DNA of 64,000 nt. Source: Acidobacteriota bacterium. GTDB lineage: Bacteria > Acidobacteriota > Terriglobia > Terriglobales > SCQP01. The notes beneath the pieces are model-generated. The model made no database searches and was not told the origin of the DNA. It saw only the letters and a list, made by a program, of their open reading frames with translations. Both the position numbers and the translations under genes were made by a program. The DNA lies in NCBI GenBank assembly GCA_004299485.1, contig SCQP01000002.1, forward strand, positions 1 to 64,000, written 5' to 3'. The stretch's first letter is position 1. Each line of letters opens with the position of its first letter. Of this stretch, positions 55,174 through 63,647 are shown one piece after another.

Positions 55174-55197
55174 ATTATAGCCATTTCGTATGGCTAT
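55174..55197 (-). promoter_or_regulatory. Operator palindrome and TATAAT box of the phd-vapC module
   Basis: ATAGCCAT (55177-55184) and ATGGCTAT (55190-55197) form a perfect 8-bp inverted repeat with spacer TTCGT. The minus-strand TATAAT (55174-55179) overlaps one arm. It fits autorepression by the Phd-VapC complex. Confidence 0.75.
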
Positions 55198-55223
55198 TGC
55201 GTGGTGAGGCACAATGGACAGAC

Positions 55224-55880
55224 ATGGATCTGCTGCTGCTCGGCTACGGCAAAATGAACCGGCTGGTGGAGGAAGTGGCGCGCGAGCGCGGCCATAAGGT
55301 TGCGGGCAAAGTGGATGCGGGCGATCCGTTTCCGGCGGGCTGGGCGGCGGGGCTGGTGGCCATTGACTTCAGCGTGCCGGGGGCGGTGCTGGAGCATGTC
55401 GAGAGATGCATGGCGGCGGGCGTTCCGCTGGTGATCGGCACGACCGGCTGGCTCGCACAGCTCGAGCGGGTACGCGCGCTGGCGGAGGCGTCGCCGGCTG
55501 GGATCGTCTATGGCGCCAACTTCTCGATTGGGGTGCAGGCGCTGTATCGCGCCGTTGCCGCGGCTGCGGCAGCGCTGCCCGCCAGTTACGAGGCCTTCGT
55601 TTGGGAGGCGCATCACCGCGCCAAACAGGACGCGCCTTCGGGTACGGCGCTGCACCTTGCCGGTCTGTTGCGCACGGGGGGTCACGATTCCGGCGCCATC
55701 GCGAGCACGCGCGCCGGTTCGATTCCGGGTACGCACACGGTAGGCTTTGACTCACCCGAAGATACGCTATCGCTTACTCACACCGCCCGCTCGCGGCGCG
55801 GCTTCGCCGCCGGCGCCCTGGTGGCCGCAGAATGGATTCTGGGCAAGCGGGGGCTGCACGAATTCAGCGAGGTTATTTAG
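55224..55880 (+). CDS. dapB: 4-hydroxy-tetrahydrodipicolinate reductase
   Basis: DapB reduces HTPA to tetrahydrodipicolinate with NAD(P)H in lysine/DAP synthesis. The 218-residue protein has the Rossmann start MDLLLLGYGKMNRLVEEVAR, the IDFSVPGAVLEHVERC segment, VIGTTGW, GIVYGANFSIGVQALYRAV and the signature WEAHHRAKQDAPSGTALHLA with catalytic His and Lys. It is somewhat short (E. coli 273) because the N-terminal nucleotide loop is reduced (GYGKMN). It is followed at 2 bp by dapA. Confidence 0.94.
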   Translation: MDLLLLGYGKMNRLVEEVARERGHKVAGKVDAGDPFPAGWAAGLVAIDFSVPGAVLEHVERCMAAGVPLVIGTTGWLAQLERVRALAEASPAGIVYGANFSIGVQALYRAVAAAAAALPASYEAFVWEAHHRAKQDAPSGTALHLAGLLRTGGHDSGAIASTRAGSIPGTHTVGFDSPEDTLSLTHTARSRRGFAAGALVAAEWILGKRGLHEFSEVI

Positions 55881-55882
55881 TT

Positions 55883-56776
55883 ATGGACAATCCCTTCCGG
55901 GGCTGTGGCACGGCGCTCATCACGCCGTTTGATCGGGACCAATCGCTCGACGAGGGCGCGCTTACGATGCATTTGCGGTGGCAAATTGAGCAGGGCATCG
56001 ACTTTCTCGTGCCCTGCGGCACTACGGGCGAAACACCGGCACTTTCAGAAGCCGAGCACTTCCGCGTGATTGAGCTGGCGCTGGAAGCGGCCTCGGATGC
56101 TCCGCGCCGGGTGCCGGTGCTGGCGGGAGCGGGCAGCAACGGTACCGCGCACGCGGTCGAGCTGGCACGCAAGGTCGAAGCGGCGGGCGCCGATGGCGCA
56201 CTGGTGGTGGCGCCGTATTACAACAAGCCGACGCAGGAGGGGCTGTTTCAGCATTTCTCCGCCGTCGCCAGCGCGGTGAAAATCCCGGTCGTGCTCTACA
56301 ATGTGCCCGGCCGCACGTCCAGCAATATCGAGGCCACAACGGCGCTACGCCTAGCGGAGGCGCACGCGAACATCGTGGCGGTCAAAGAGGCTTCTGGAAA
56401 TCTAGCGCAGATCAGCCACATCATTGCCGGCGCACGAGCGGGCTTTGACGTGCTTAGCGGCGATGACGCGCTCACGTTTGCCATTCTCGCGCTGGGAGGC
56501 CAGGGACTGGTCAGCGTGGCCTCGAACGCCGTGCCGGCGGCCATGGTCCAGCTGGTGGCGGCGGCCCGAACCGGCGACCGCAAAGCCGCGCGTGAACTGC
56601 ACTACCGCTACCTGCCTTTCATGGAAGTCATTTTCTGCGAGACCTCGCCAGGCCCCATCAAATTCGTGCTGACGCACATGGGCCGGTGTCGGGAAATGTA
56701 CCGGCTGCCCATGATTCCGGTGCAGGCCGCCAGCCGCACCAAAATCGAGCGCGTCCTGCAGGCACTGGGGCTCTAG
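55883..56776 (+). CDS. dapA: 4-hydroxy-tetrahydrodipicolinate synthase
   Basis: DapA condenses pyruvate with aspartate semialdehyde. The 297-residue TIM barrel has GCGTALITPFDRDQSLDEG, VPCGTTGETPALSEAEH, VLAGAGSNGTAHAVELARK, GADGALVVAPYYNKPTQEGL, the Tyr of VVLYNVPGRTSSNIEATTAL and the Schiff-base lysine in IVAVKEASGNLAQI. The lengths and motifs are normal. It lies between dapB and dapD (5-bp gap), so the operon order is reductase, synthase, succinylase. Confidence 0.96.
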   Translation: MDNPFRGCGTALITPFDRDQSLDEGALTMHLRWQIEQGIDFLVPCGTTGETPALSEAEHFRVIELALEAASDAPRRVPVLAGAGSNGTAHAVELARKVEAAGADGALVVAPYYNKPTQEGLFQHFSAVASAVKIPVVLYNVPGRTSSNIEATTALRLAEAHANIVAVKEASGNLAQISHIIAGARAGFDVLSGDDALTFAILALGGQGLVSVASNAVPAAMVQLVAAARTGDRKAARELHYRYLPFMEVIFCETSPGPIKFVLTHMGRCREMYRLPMIPVQAASRTKIERVLQALGL

Positions 56777-56781
56777 CGCTC

Positions 56782-57612
56782 ATGCCTGATCTGGCTGCGG
56801 AAATCCTTCGCCTAAGCGCGCTCGCCGACCTCAGCGCCGAAAGCACGGCGGCGCGCGATGCCTTTGAGGAGCTTAAGGGGCAGCTCAATCGCGGCACGGT
56901 GCGCGCCGCGGAGCCCTCGTCCGACGTATGGCGCGTGAATACGTGGGTGAAGCAAGGGATTCTGCTGGGCTTCCGTCTGGGCGCCCTGAAGCATCACGCC
57001 TCGTCCGCGCCGTTCACCTTTTTCGATAAGGACACACTGCCGACGCGCTCCTTTACGCTTGCGGATCAAGTGCGGCTCGTGCCGGGCGGCACCACCGTCC
57101 GTGATGGCGCCTATCTGGCGCCGGGCGTGATCTGCATGCCGCCCGCGTACGTTAATATCGGCGCCTGGGTTGGCGAGGGCACGATGGTCGATTCGCATGC
57201 GCTGGTGGGCTCGTGCGCGCAGATCGGACGGCATGTCCATCTCAGCGCCGCGGCGCAGGTGGGCGGCGTGCTGGAGCCGGTCAATGCGTTGCCGGTCGTC
57301 ATCGAAGACGACGCCCTCATCGGCGGAAACTGCGGCATCTACGAAGGCACACAGATTGGCGCGGGCGCGGTGCTGGGCGCGGGCGTCATCCTCACGCGCT
57401 CGGTGGCGGTCTACGACCTGCCGCGCGAAACCATTCACCGCGCCGAGGCTGGGCAGCCGCTGCGCATTCCGGCCGGCGCCGTCGTTGTTCCCGGCGCGCG
57501 CCGCGTGAGCCGGGGGCCCGACTGGGGCCTGTCACTGGCTACACCGGTCATTGTCAAATACCGGGACAGCAAAACAGACGCTGCGGTCGAGCTCGAGACC
57601 TGGCTGCGCTAG
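56782..57612 (+). CDS. dapD: 2,3,4,5-tetrahydropyridine-2,6-dicarboxylate N-succinyltransferase
   Basis: DapD succinylates tetrahydrodipicolinate, committing to the succinylase branch of DAP synthesis. The 276-residue hexapeptide-repeat transferase has a helical N-terminus, WVKQGILLGFRLGAL, FFDKDTLPTRSF, RLVPGGTTVRDGAYLAPGVICMPPAYVNIG-type left-handed beta-helix, GTMVDSHALVGSCAQIGRHV, GGVLEPVNALPVVIEDDALIGGNCGIYEG and ILTRSVAVYDL. The start at 56782 follows the dapA stop by 5 bp. The partner genes dapC/dapE are not in the window. Confidence 0.95.
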   Translation: MPDLAAEILRLSALADLSAESTAARDAFEELKGQLNRGTVRAAEPSSDVWRVNTWVKQGILLGFRLGALKHHASSAPFTFFDKDTLPTRSFTLADQVRLVPGGTTVRDGAYLAPGVICMPPAYVNIGAWVGEGTMVDSHALVGSCAQIGRHVHLSAAAQVGGVLEPVNALPVVIEDDALIGGNCGIYEGTQIGAGAVLGAGVILTRSVAVYDLPRETIHRAEAGQPLRIPAGAVVVPGARRVSRGPDWGLSLATPVIVKYRDSKTDAAVELETWLR

Positions 57613-57613
57613 T

Positions 57614-58180
57614 TTATTTTCCGCCGGGCTGGCGCAGCGCGAGGAACTTGCCGATCAGAATTGTGGCCGGATAGAGCACCTGCTCTTCGTTCTGCGCGTG
57701 CAGCATAAGGGAGTTGGCGAAGGCAGTGGCCGCCGGCTTGTGCTCTTGCCGGGCGACTGCCGCCAACGCCTCCAGGCGAGTATGGATTTGGCGATGTTCC
57801 TGGAGCATCTGGGGGTAGTGAGCCTGGAGCTGTTGGGCCATCGCCATCGCCTTGTGCCGCTGCTCGCGGCTGAGCGTCTGTCCCTCGGCGAGGGCTTGCA
57901 GCAATCCCAGGGGCGGCATGGCGTAGGCTTCTTCTGCCTTGAAGTGCGGTAGGAGTACCGCTGCTACTGCGCGGGCGCGCACGGCCGTCTGGCCGCCGGA
58001 ACCGATGGCCTCGTTCAGGTCCTGGCGCAAGTGTGCATGCTCCTCGCGAATCGACGAGGGTGTAGCGAGCGCGGCCTTCGCTGCCGGTGCGGCTGCCGGC
58101 CGCTGCTGGCTTTGCGCGCCAGCCGAAGCTGCAAACGAACACAGGAGAACGCTTACGGTAAGCGCATGAATCGCCTTCAT
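57614..58180 (-). CDS. Exported hemerythrin-like (HHE) protein
   Basis: The 188-residue protein has a signal peptide (IHALTVSVLLCSFAASAGA-Q) and a four-helix HHE-type bundle: IREEHAHLRQDLNEAI, VLLPHFKAEEAYAMPPLGLL, MLQEHRQIHTRLEALAAVAR and LHAQNEEQVLYPATILI. The His and Glu spacing (EEH-x-x-L, HFKAEE, EH-x-x-IH, H-x-x-NEE-x-x-YP) matches a diiron or related site. Hemerythrin-like proteins bind oxygen, NO or iron; export to the periplasm is less common. AGGAGGGG precedes the ATG. It converges on dapD with 1 bp between genes. Confidence 0.8.
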   Translation of the reverse strand: MKAIHALTVSVLLCSFAASAGAQSQQRPAAAPAAKAALATPSSIREEHAHLRQDLNEAIGSGGQTAVRARAVAAVLLPHFKAEEAYAMPPLGLLQALAEGQTLSREQRHKAMAMAQQLQAHYPQMLQEHRQIHTRLEALAAVARQEHKPAATAFANSLMLHAQNEEQVLYPATILIGKFLALRQPGGK

Positions 58181-58294
58181 AACCCCTCCTGCAGTGATTT
58201 TAAGCGCGGTAAAACGTCATGCTCGGGCCGAAAGTCCAATCGTGGTTCCGGAGTGCGAAGTACATTGAGCGACAATATGGTCAAGAGGTGATGT

Positions 58295-58726
58295 ATGAGT
58301 GCAGAAGAGAATTTGCAGAAGATGAAGACCCTTGATGACGCCTGGAATGCGCAGAACTGGGAAGTGTTTCGGAAGCGGCATTCGTCTGACACGAGGGTCT
58401 ACTGGCCGGGACAGCCGGATCCGACGCGCGGCCGCGAGGCGCATCAGGAGGAATCCGCGGCATTTTTCAAGTCGATTGAAAATCACCTGGAGAACAACCC
58501 GTACCGGGTGATGTTTGGATCGGGTGACTGGACGTGCACCATCGCACGCTGGAAAGGGAAGATGATCGGCCCGTGGAAGGGTCTTGACGGCCAGGTGCAC
58601 GAGGCGACGGGCAAGAGCTTCGAGCTGCAATTCTGCACCATCGCCAAATGGAAGGACGGCGAAATCGTCGAAGAGAACCTTTTCTACGATCAGGTCGGCT
58701 TTCTGCGGCAGATCGGTGTGCTATAA
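58295..58726 (+). CDS. SnoaL-like (NTF2-fold) protein
   Basis: The 143-residue protein fits the SnoaL-like/ester cyclase family: NLQKMKTLDDAWNAQNWEVF, DTRVYWPGQPDPTRGREAHQ, a central strand GDWTCTIARWKGKM and a C-terminal EIVEENLFYDQVGFLRQIG. The N-terminal helix, the WEVF turn and the Asp/His patterns are typical, but the ligand is unknown. AGAGGTGATGT precedes the ATG. It ends 2 bp before the stop of the convergent VPS10-like gene. Confidence 0.85.
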   Translation: MSAEENLQKMKTLDDAWNAQNWEVFRKRHSSDTRVYWPGQPDPTRGREAHQEESAAFFKSIENHLENNPYRVMFGSGDWTCTIARWKGKMIGPWKGLDGQVHEATGKSFELQFCTIAKWKDGEIVEENLFYDQVGFLRQIGVL

Positions 58727-58728
58727 CC

Positions 58729-61700
58729 CTACCGCTGCGGCAGCAGAGCTTTGAGCGCTGCCTCCAGTGTAGCGGCGGCTGTTTGCTGGACGGGAGTGGG
58801 TACGGCATTGACGTTCGCGATGCCGCCGGCCTCGGCGCTGCCAGTCAGCAGACCCTGGAGGTCGTCGTTGAGGCGAGCCAGTTTGGCGGCGCGGACCGGA
58901 TCGCCGGCGCGCGCGGCTTCATAGGCGGCGTAGCTTGCATTCATCGCCTGGGCGAGAGCGGTGGCGACAGCAAACTGGGTGTGCAACTGCGTGGCCGTCA
59001 TATGAATGCGCGGATCCATATTCAGCGTGAGCGGCTGGGTGTAGGTCTGGCCGCCGACGGTGAGTTTGACCGTGTACTGGCCGGGCAGCGCCAGCACTCC
59101 TTGCGGCTCACGCGGCGTTGCGCCTTTGATGGCGGAAATGGGATAGGAGTGGGTCAGCGCCTTGGGCGCAGTGTAATGGAGATCCCAGACGAAACGGTGC
59201 ATGCCGGGCGCAGTCGAAGGCTTGGTGAAGGGCTGGAGCCAGTAGAGCGGGACGACGGTGGTGTGCGCCAGCTCGGCCTGTGACTCGGGTGGCTGATCGG
59301 TGCTGGAATAGCGGCGCACCAGTTTGCCTTGGGCGTCGTAAATGGTCAGCGTCACTGGGCCTGAGGACGCAGAGCGCAAATAGTAGTCAATCATGGCACC
59401 GCTGGGCGGGTTCTGGCCTTGTGGCATTTCGGGTGTCAGGGGCGTATCGGTGTTGGCGTCGCGCTGCAGGCGATAGGCAAACTCCGGTTTGAACAGGTAG
59501 ACCGGCGCGGAGGCAACTTGTGCCGTGAGCTGGCGCAGGGGCGCGAGGTCGTCAAGAATCCAGAAGGAGCGGCCGTGGGTGCCGACGACGAGGTCGTTCT
59601 GATGCACGGTTAGATCACGCATCGAGGTGTGGGGCAGATTCAACTGCAGCGATTGCCATTGATCGCCGTCGTTGAAGGAGACGTAGACCGAGGTCTCCGT
59701 GCCGGCATAGAGCAAGCCGCGGCGCACAGGGTCTTCGCGCAGCACATCGGTCGCGTCGCCATCCGGCAGGCCGGTATTGATTGGCGTCCAGGTCTTACCG
59801 CCGTCGTGGGTGCGGAACAGATGCGGCTGCATTTCGTCGAGCCGCAGAGTGTTGATGGCAGCGTAGCAGGTGTTGGGATCGAAGTGGCTGGCGTCGAGCG
59901 AGGAGACTTTCCACCAGGGCTGCAACTGCGGCGGCGTCACGTTGGTCCAATGGGCGCCGCCGTCGCGGGTTACCCAGATCAGGCCGTCGTCGGTTCCGGC
60001 CCAGAGCACATTCGCGTTGAGGGGCGATGGCGAGAGGGCGTAGACCACGCCGCCATCGGGTTTGGCATTGCCGTACCCGGAAAAGGTGAAGGGCGCCAGG
60101 GTGGGCGCGGAAGCCTGCGGCCGGCGGGTGAGATCGGGGCTGATCGTCTGCCAGTGGCGGCCACCGTCATTGACTGGCGCGGGGCCTGGCGTGGCTGCGC
60201 CACGCCACCCGCTTGGCGCTCGGCCGGGCTGGGGGCCCCGGGAGCCCCAGCCCGGCCCGCGCGTAAGGGTTTTGAGAACGACGTTGGCGCCCAGGTAAAG
60301 GGCGTGCTTGTCTACCGGCGAAAATACCAGGGGCATGGTGCGGCGGAAGCGCAGCTTGCCGCCCAGCATCTGTGGCCCGACGTTCTGATCGACATGGGTG
60401 CGTTTGTTGTAGCGCGTGACCGCGCCGCCGCCGGCGCCATAGATGATATTGGGATGCAGCGGATCGGGCGCGACATCGGCATACTCGAAGGCGCCCACCG
60501 GATGCCAGTTGCGCAGGGTGATGGCGCCATCGGGACCGCGGCTGGAGATGCCGACGGAGCCGCTTTCCTGCTGGCCGCCGTAGACGTTGTACGGAAAATC
60601 GTTGTCGGTCGAGACCTTGTAGATCTGGGCAGTGGGCTGGTTGTACCAGGAGCTCCAGGTGCGGCCGCGGTTCACGCTGATGGTCGCGCCCTGATCCACG
60701 CCCAGCATGATGAGGTTGCGGTTCGCGGGGTCGATCCAGACGGTGTGATAATCGTCGCCGCCGGGGGCACCCTTGATGGGAATGAAACTGTGGCCGCCGT
60801 CCTCGGAGCGGTAGGTTGAGGTATTGGCGTCGTACACGACGTTAGGATCGGTTGGATCGACGGTGATGCCGGCAAAATCGAAGCCGCGTCCCCAAAGGCG
60901 GGGATTGGTATTGATCAACTGCCAGGTGGCGCCGGCATCATCGGAACGATAGACGCCGCCGTGGGCGCGGGCTTCGACCAGGGCATAGATGCGATTGGGA
61001 TCGCTGGGCGCGATGCCGATACCGATGCGGCCGACGTGATCGTGCTGCCAATCGGGCAGACCGTGGGTGAGCGGCGTCCAGGTGGTGCCGCCATCGGTCG
61101 ATTTGTATAAGCCGCTGCCGGGGCCTTCAAACAGCGACCAAGGGGTGTAGCGCGAGGCCCAGAGATCGGCGTAGACAATCTGCGAGTTTTGCGGATCGAG
61201 CGCGACTTGCATCGCCCCGACGTTTTCACCTTTGTACAGCACGCGCTGAAAGGTTTGGCCGCCGTCGAGCGAGCGGTAGATGCCGCGCTCGGGGTTCGGA
61301 CCGTAAGGATGGCCGTTCACGGCGACGAACAGGCGGTCGGGGTTGTGCGGGTCGACGGCGACGGCGCCGATCTGCTGGCCGTCGCGCAGGCCCAGGTGTG
61401 CCCAGGTCTTGCCGCCATCGGACGATTTGTAGATGCCATCGCCGGTGGAAAGATCAGGCCGGCGCAGGCCCTCGCCGCTGCCGACGTAAATAATGTTGGG
61501 ATTGGAAGGGGCGACGGCCAGCGCGCCAATGGAACCGGTGGGCTCGTGTTCGAAAATCGGTTTCCAGGTGTTGCCGTAATCGGTTGTTTTCCAGACGCCG
61601 CCATCAGCCGCGCCGAAGTAAAAGACGCCCGGCTGGCTGGGCACGCCGCTCACGGCGACGGTGCGCCCGCCGCGAAAGGGCCCAATGAGGCGCCAGCGCA

Positions 61701-61797
61701 TGCCTTGATACAGGTTGGGGTTGAATTGCTGTGCGGCGCAGAGCGCGACGAGGAGGGCAGGGAACAGCAGCAGTGCGGAGAAGCGCAAACGAGGCAT
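58729..61797 (-). CDS. Secreted VPS10/BNR-repeat propeller protein with in-frame palindromic insertion
   Basis: The 1022-residue exported protein has a signal peptide (FSALLLFPALLVALCAA-Q), Asp-box propeller repeats (KTTDYGNTW, KSSDGGKTW, RSLDGGQTF, KSTDGGTTW, RSDDAGATW, VTRDGGAHW, RTHDGGKTW) and an Ig/helical C-terminal part with LTLNMDPRIHMTATQLHTQF. It is a paralogue of the protein at 25284. In the middle, between VVLKT and NDGGRHWQTISPDL, are 32 residues (LTRGPGWGSRGP ... GAATPGPAPV) absent from the paralogue (VVHMT-TDGGQSWQDISPDL) and encoded exactly by the element at 60172-60267. The ATG at 61797 starts the signal peptide. Confidence 0.9.
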   Translation of the reverse strand: MPRLRFSALLLFPALLVALCAAQQFNPNLYQGMRWRLIGPFRGGRTVAVSGVPSQPGVFYFGAADGGVWKTTDYGNTWKPIFEHEPTGSIGALAVAPSNPNIIYVGSGEGLRRPDLSTGDGIYKSSDGGKTWAHLGLRDGQQIGAVAVDPHNPDRLFVAVNGHPYGPNPERGIYRSLDGGQTFQRVLYKGENVGAMQVALDPQNSQIVYADLWASRYTPWSLFEGPGSGLYKSTDGGTTWTPLTHGLPDWQHDHVGRIGIGIAPSDPNRIYALVEARAHGGVYRSDDAGATWQLINTNPRLWGRGFDFAGITVDPTDPNVVYDANTSTYRSEDGGHSFIPIKGAPGGDDYHTVWIDPANRNLIMLGVDQGATISVNRGRTWSSWYNQPTAQIYKVSTDNDFPYNVYGGQQESGSVGISSRGPDGAITLRNWHPVGAFEYADVAPDPLHPNIIYGAGGGAVTRYNKRTHVDQNVGPQMLGGKLRFRRTMPLVFSPVDKHALYLGANVVLKTLTRGPGWGSRGPQPGRAPSGWRGAATPGPAPVNDGGRHWQTISPDLTRRPQASAPTLAPFTFSGYGNAKPDGGVVYALSPSPLNANVLWAGTDDGLIWVTRDGGAHWTNVTPPQLQPWWKVSSLDASHFDPNTCYAAINTLRLDEMQPHLFRTHDGGKTWTPINTGLPDGDATDVLREDPVRRGLLYAGTETSVYVSFNDGDQWQSLQLNLPHTSMRDLTVHQNDLVVGTHGRSFWILDDLAPLRQLTAQVASAPVYLFKPEFAYRLQRDANTDTPLTPEMPQGQNPPSGAMIDYYLRSASSGPVTLTIYDAQGKLVRRYSSTDQPPESQAELAHTTVVPLYWLQPFTKPSTAPGMHRFVWDLHYTAPKALTHSYPISAIKGATPREPQGVLALPGQYTVKLTVGGQTYTQPLTLNMDPRIHMTATQLHTQFAVATALAQAMNASYAAYEAARAGDPVRAAKLARLNDDLQGLLTGSAEAGGIANVNAVPTPVQQTAAATLEAALKALLPQR
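60172..60267. repeat. Palindromic element (TTGACTGGCGCGGG family) inserted in frame in the VPS10-like gene
   Basis: The insert is 96 bp (32 codons). It has the same two inverted repeats as the copy at 15738: TGGCGTGGC / GCCACGCCA (60187-60195, 60199-60207) and GGCCGGGCTGGGG / CCCCAGCCCGGCC (60222-60234, 60245-60257). Homology with the other copy runs slightly past both edges (60169-60272). It splits an Asp-box repeat between K-T and N-D-G-G. Confidence 0.88.
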
Positions 61798-61871
61798 AGT
61801 GGCTCCGAAGCCCTAGCCTACGCTCGCATGCCACTACACACAAGCTGATAGCGGACGGCTGAGATTGCGGG

Positions 61872-62135
61872 TTACTTCTTCTTCGCGTTGAGGGCTTTAG
61901 CGAGGTGCGACTTGCGGCGGCTGGCGGCGTTGCGATGGAGCACACCTTTTTGCACAGCCTTGTCGATCTGGGCCATGGTCGCGGGAGCCAGATTCCGGGC
62001 CTCCTCACCCTTGCCGGAGATCGCCACCTGCAGCTTCTTGACGGCGGTGTGAAGGTGGCTGGCGTTGGCGCGGTTGCGGGCGGTGCGGCGGCGGGTCTGT
62101 CGAACCCGTTTCAGGGCAGAAGGATGGTTGGCCAT
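61872..62135 (-). CDS. rpsT: 30S ribosomal protein S20
   Basis: The 87-residue, strongly basic protein starts MANHPSALKRVRQTRRRTAR and ends ASRRKSHLAKALNAKKK, the S20 pattern of two long helices rich in Lys/Arg (KKLQVAISGKG, QIDKAVQKGVLHRN). S20 binds 16S rRNA early in assembly at the base of the body. The length is typical. It reads leftward, divergent from phoH with 47 bp between start codons. Confidence 0.97.
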   Translation of the reverse strand: MANHPSALKRVRQTRRRTARNRANASHLHTAVKKLQVAISGKGEEARNLAPATMAQIDKAVQKGVLHRNAASRRKSHLAKALNAKKK

Positions 62136-62182
62136 TGTCGTCGGACTATTTTAGCATCTAAACTATTGCTAACACCTCTCAC

Positions 62183-63175
62183 ATGAAAACCAGCATCGAG
62201 CTTGGCCCCGGCATTGAGACCCTGTTTGGCCCGCTGGATGAAAACCTGCGCCTGCTGGAACATCAGCTCAATTTATCGGTTCGCCTTGGCCCCACGAGTC
62301 TCCAGGCAGAAGGGGACAGCGCCAGCGTGGAGCGTTTCGAGGAAATCGTCCGCGACTATCAGCAACTGCGGGCGGAAGGCTATCCGTTTGCCAACGGCGA
62401 TCTGCACGCGCTGCTACAGGTGGTGGTGGACGACCCCACGACCAGCCTCGCCGGCCTGGCGCACAGCGGCCGGCAGCGCGCCTTCGGCAAGAAGACCGTC
62501 CAGCCCAAAACGATCAATCAGCGGCGTTATCTGGACGCGATCGAGCGCCAGGATATGATCTTCGGCGTGGGCCCGGCCGGGACGGGCAAGACTTATCTTG
62601 CCGTGGCGATGGCAGTGGCGGCGCTGAACGCCAAGCAGGTTTCGCGCATCGTGCTCGCCCGACCCGCAGTCGAAGCCGGGGAGCGATTGGGGTTTTTGCC
62701 GGGCACGCTGCAGGAAAAAGTCGATCCCTACCTGCGGCCACTCTATGACGCGCTGTTCGACCTGATGGAGCCGGAACGGGTCGAGCGGCTGCTGGAGCGC
62801 AACACGATTGAGATTGCGCCGCTGGCCTTCATGCGCGGGCGTACGCTCAACGACGCCTTCATTATTCTGGATGAAGCGCAAAACTCGACGCAGGAACAGA
62901 TGAAGATGTTCCTGACGCGCATGGGCTTCCACTCCAAGGCGGTGATCACCGGCGACGTGACGCAGATTGATCTTCCGACGGGCCGCCGCAGCGGCCTGCT
63001 GCAGGCGATCGAAATTCTGGGGTCGGTGGAGGGTCTGGGCGTTATCTACTTTGACGAGCACGATGTGGTCCGGCATCCCCTGGTGCAGCGCATCGTGCGG
63101 GCGTACCAGGAACACGACGCGCGGCAGCTCTCCTTGCTGCCGGAACCTGGAGACAAGACAGCCTCTGCCGATTGA
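62183..63175 (+). CDS. PhoH-family ATPase
   Basis: The 330-residue protein has an N-terminal KH-like region ([22 protein letters not shown]), the Walker [41 protein letters not shown], Walker [21 protein letters not shown], and [20 protein letters not shown]. PhoH-like ATPases are RNA-linked and typically sit next to ybeY, as here. The start ATG at 62183 has CTCTCAC upstream without a clear ribosome site. Its TGA overlaps the first codons of ybeY. Confidence 0.93.
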   Translation: MKTSIELGPGIETLFGPLDENLRLLEHQLNLSVRLGPTSLQAEGDSASVERFEEIVRDYQQLRAEGYPFANGDLHALLQVVVDDPTTSLAGLAHSGRQRAFGKKTVQPKTINQRRYLDAIERQDMIFGVGPAGTGKTYLAVAMAVAALNAKQVSRIVLARPAVEAGERLGFLPGTLQEKVDPYLRPLYDALFDLMEPERVERLLERNTIEIAPLAFMRGRTLNDAFIILDEAQNSTQEQMKMFLTRMGFHSKAVITGDVTQIDLPTGRRSGLLQAIEILGSVEGLGVIYFDEHDVVRHPLVQRIVRAYQEHDARQLSLLPEPGDKTASAD

Positions 63176-63647
63176 GATCCAGCATCCGCGCCCGCCCAGG
63201 GTCAACTTGCCCGCGCTGCGCCGGTTTCTGGCGCGCGCCCAGAGCGCGGCGGCGGTGCGCGGGGAAGTGGCCGTCCGGCTCGTGGATGATGCCGCCATCT
63301 GCCGCCTCAACCGCCAGTTCCGGCATCACGACCGCCCCACCGACGTTCTCTCATTTCCCACCAGCCCGTGGCCGCTACCCCCTGGCCTTCCGGCCCGCGC
63401 CGGCGACCTCGCGATATCGCTCGACACCGCGGCCCGGCAAGCGCGCCAGCTCGGCCATAGCCCGGACACCGAACTGCGTGTCCTGCTGCTCCACGGGCTT
63501 CTGCACCTTGCGGGTATGGATCATGAAACCGATGGCGGGGAAATGCTGGAACGCGAACTACACCTGCGCCGGCGGTTCCGGCTGCCGGCGGGCTTGATCG
63601 AACGCAGCCGCCAGGCGCAAGATAGAGGCGAATGGCGAAGGTGCTGA
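63171..63647 (+). CDS. ybeY: Endoribonuclease YbeY, start codon non-canonical
   Basis: YbeY is a zinc-dependent RNase for 16S rRNA 3'-end maturation and quality control. The zinc motif [15 protein letters not shown] (H-x3-H-x5-H) is intact, with [31 protein letters not shown] and [10 protein letters not shown] upstream. The family start (about IEIQHPRPP) needs translation from about 63171, where no ATG, GTG or TTG exists; ATT 63171 or CTG 63165 are the only candidates, both overlapping the phoH stop. The next GTG (about 63256) would delete conserved strands. It ends inside the following gene. Confidence 0.88.
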   Translation: MEIQHPRPPRVNLPALRRFLARAQSAAAVRGEVAVRLVDDAAICRLNRQFRHHDRPTDVLSFPTSPWPLPPGLPARAGDLAISLDTAARQARQLGHSPDTELRVLLLHGLLHLAGMDHETDGGEMLERELHLRRRFRLPAGLIERSRQAQDRGEWRRC

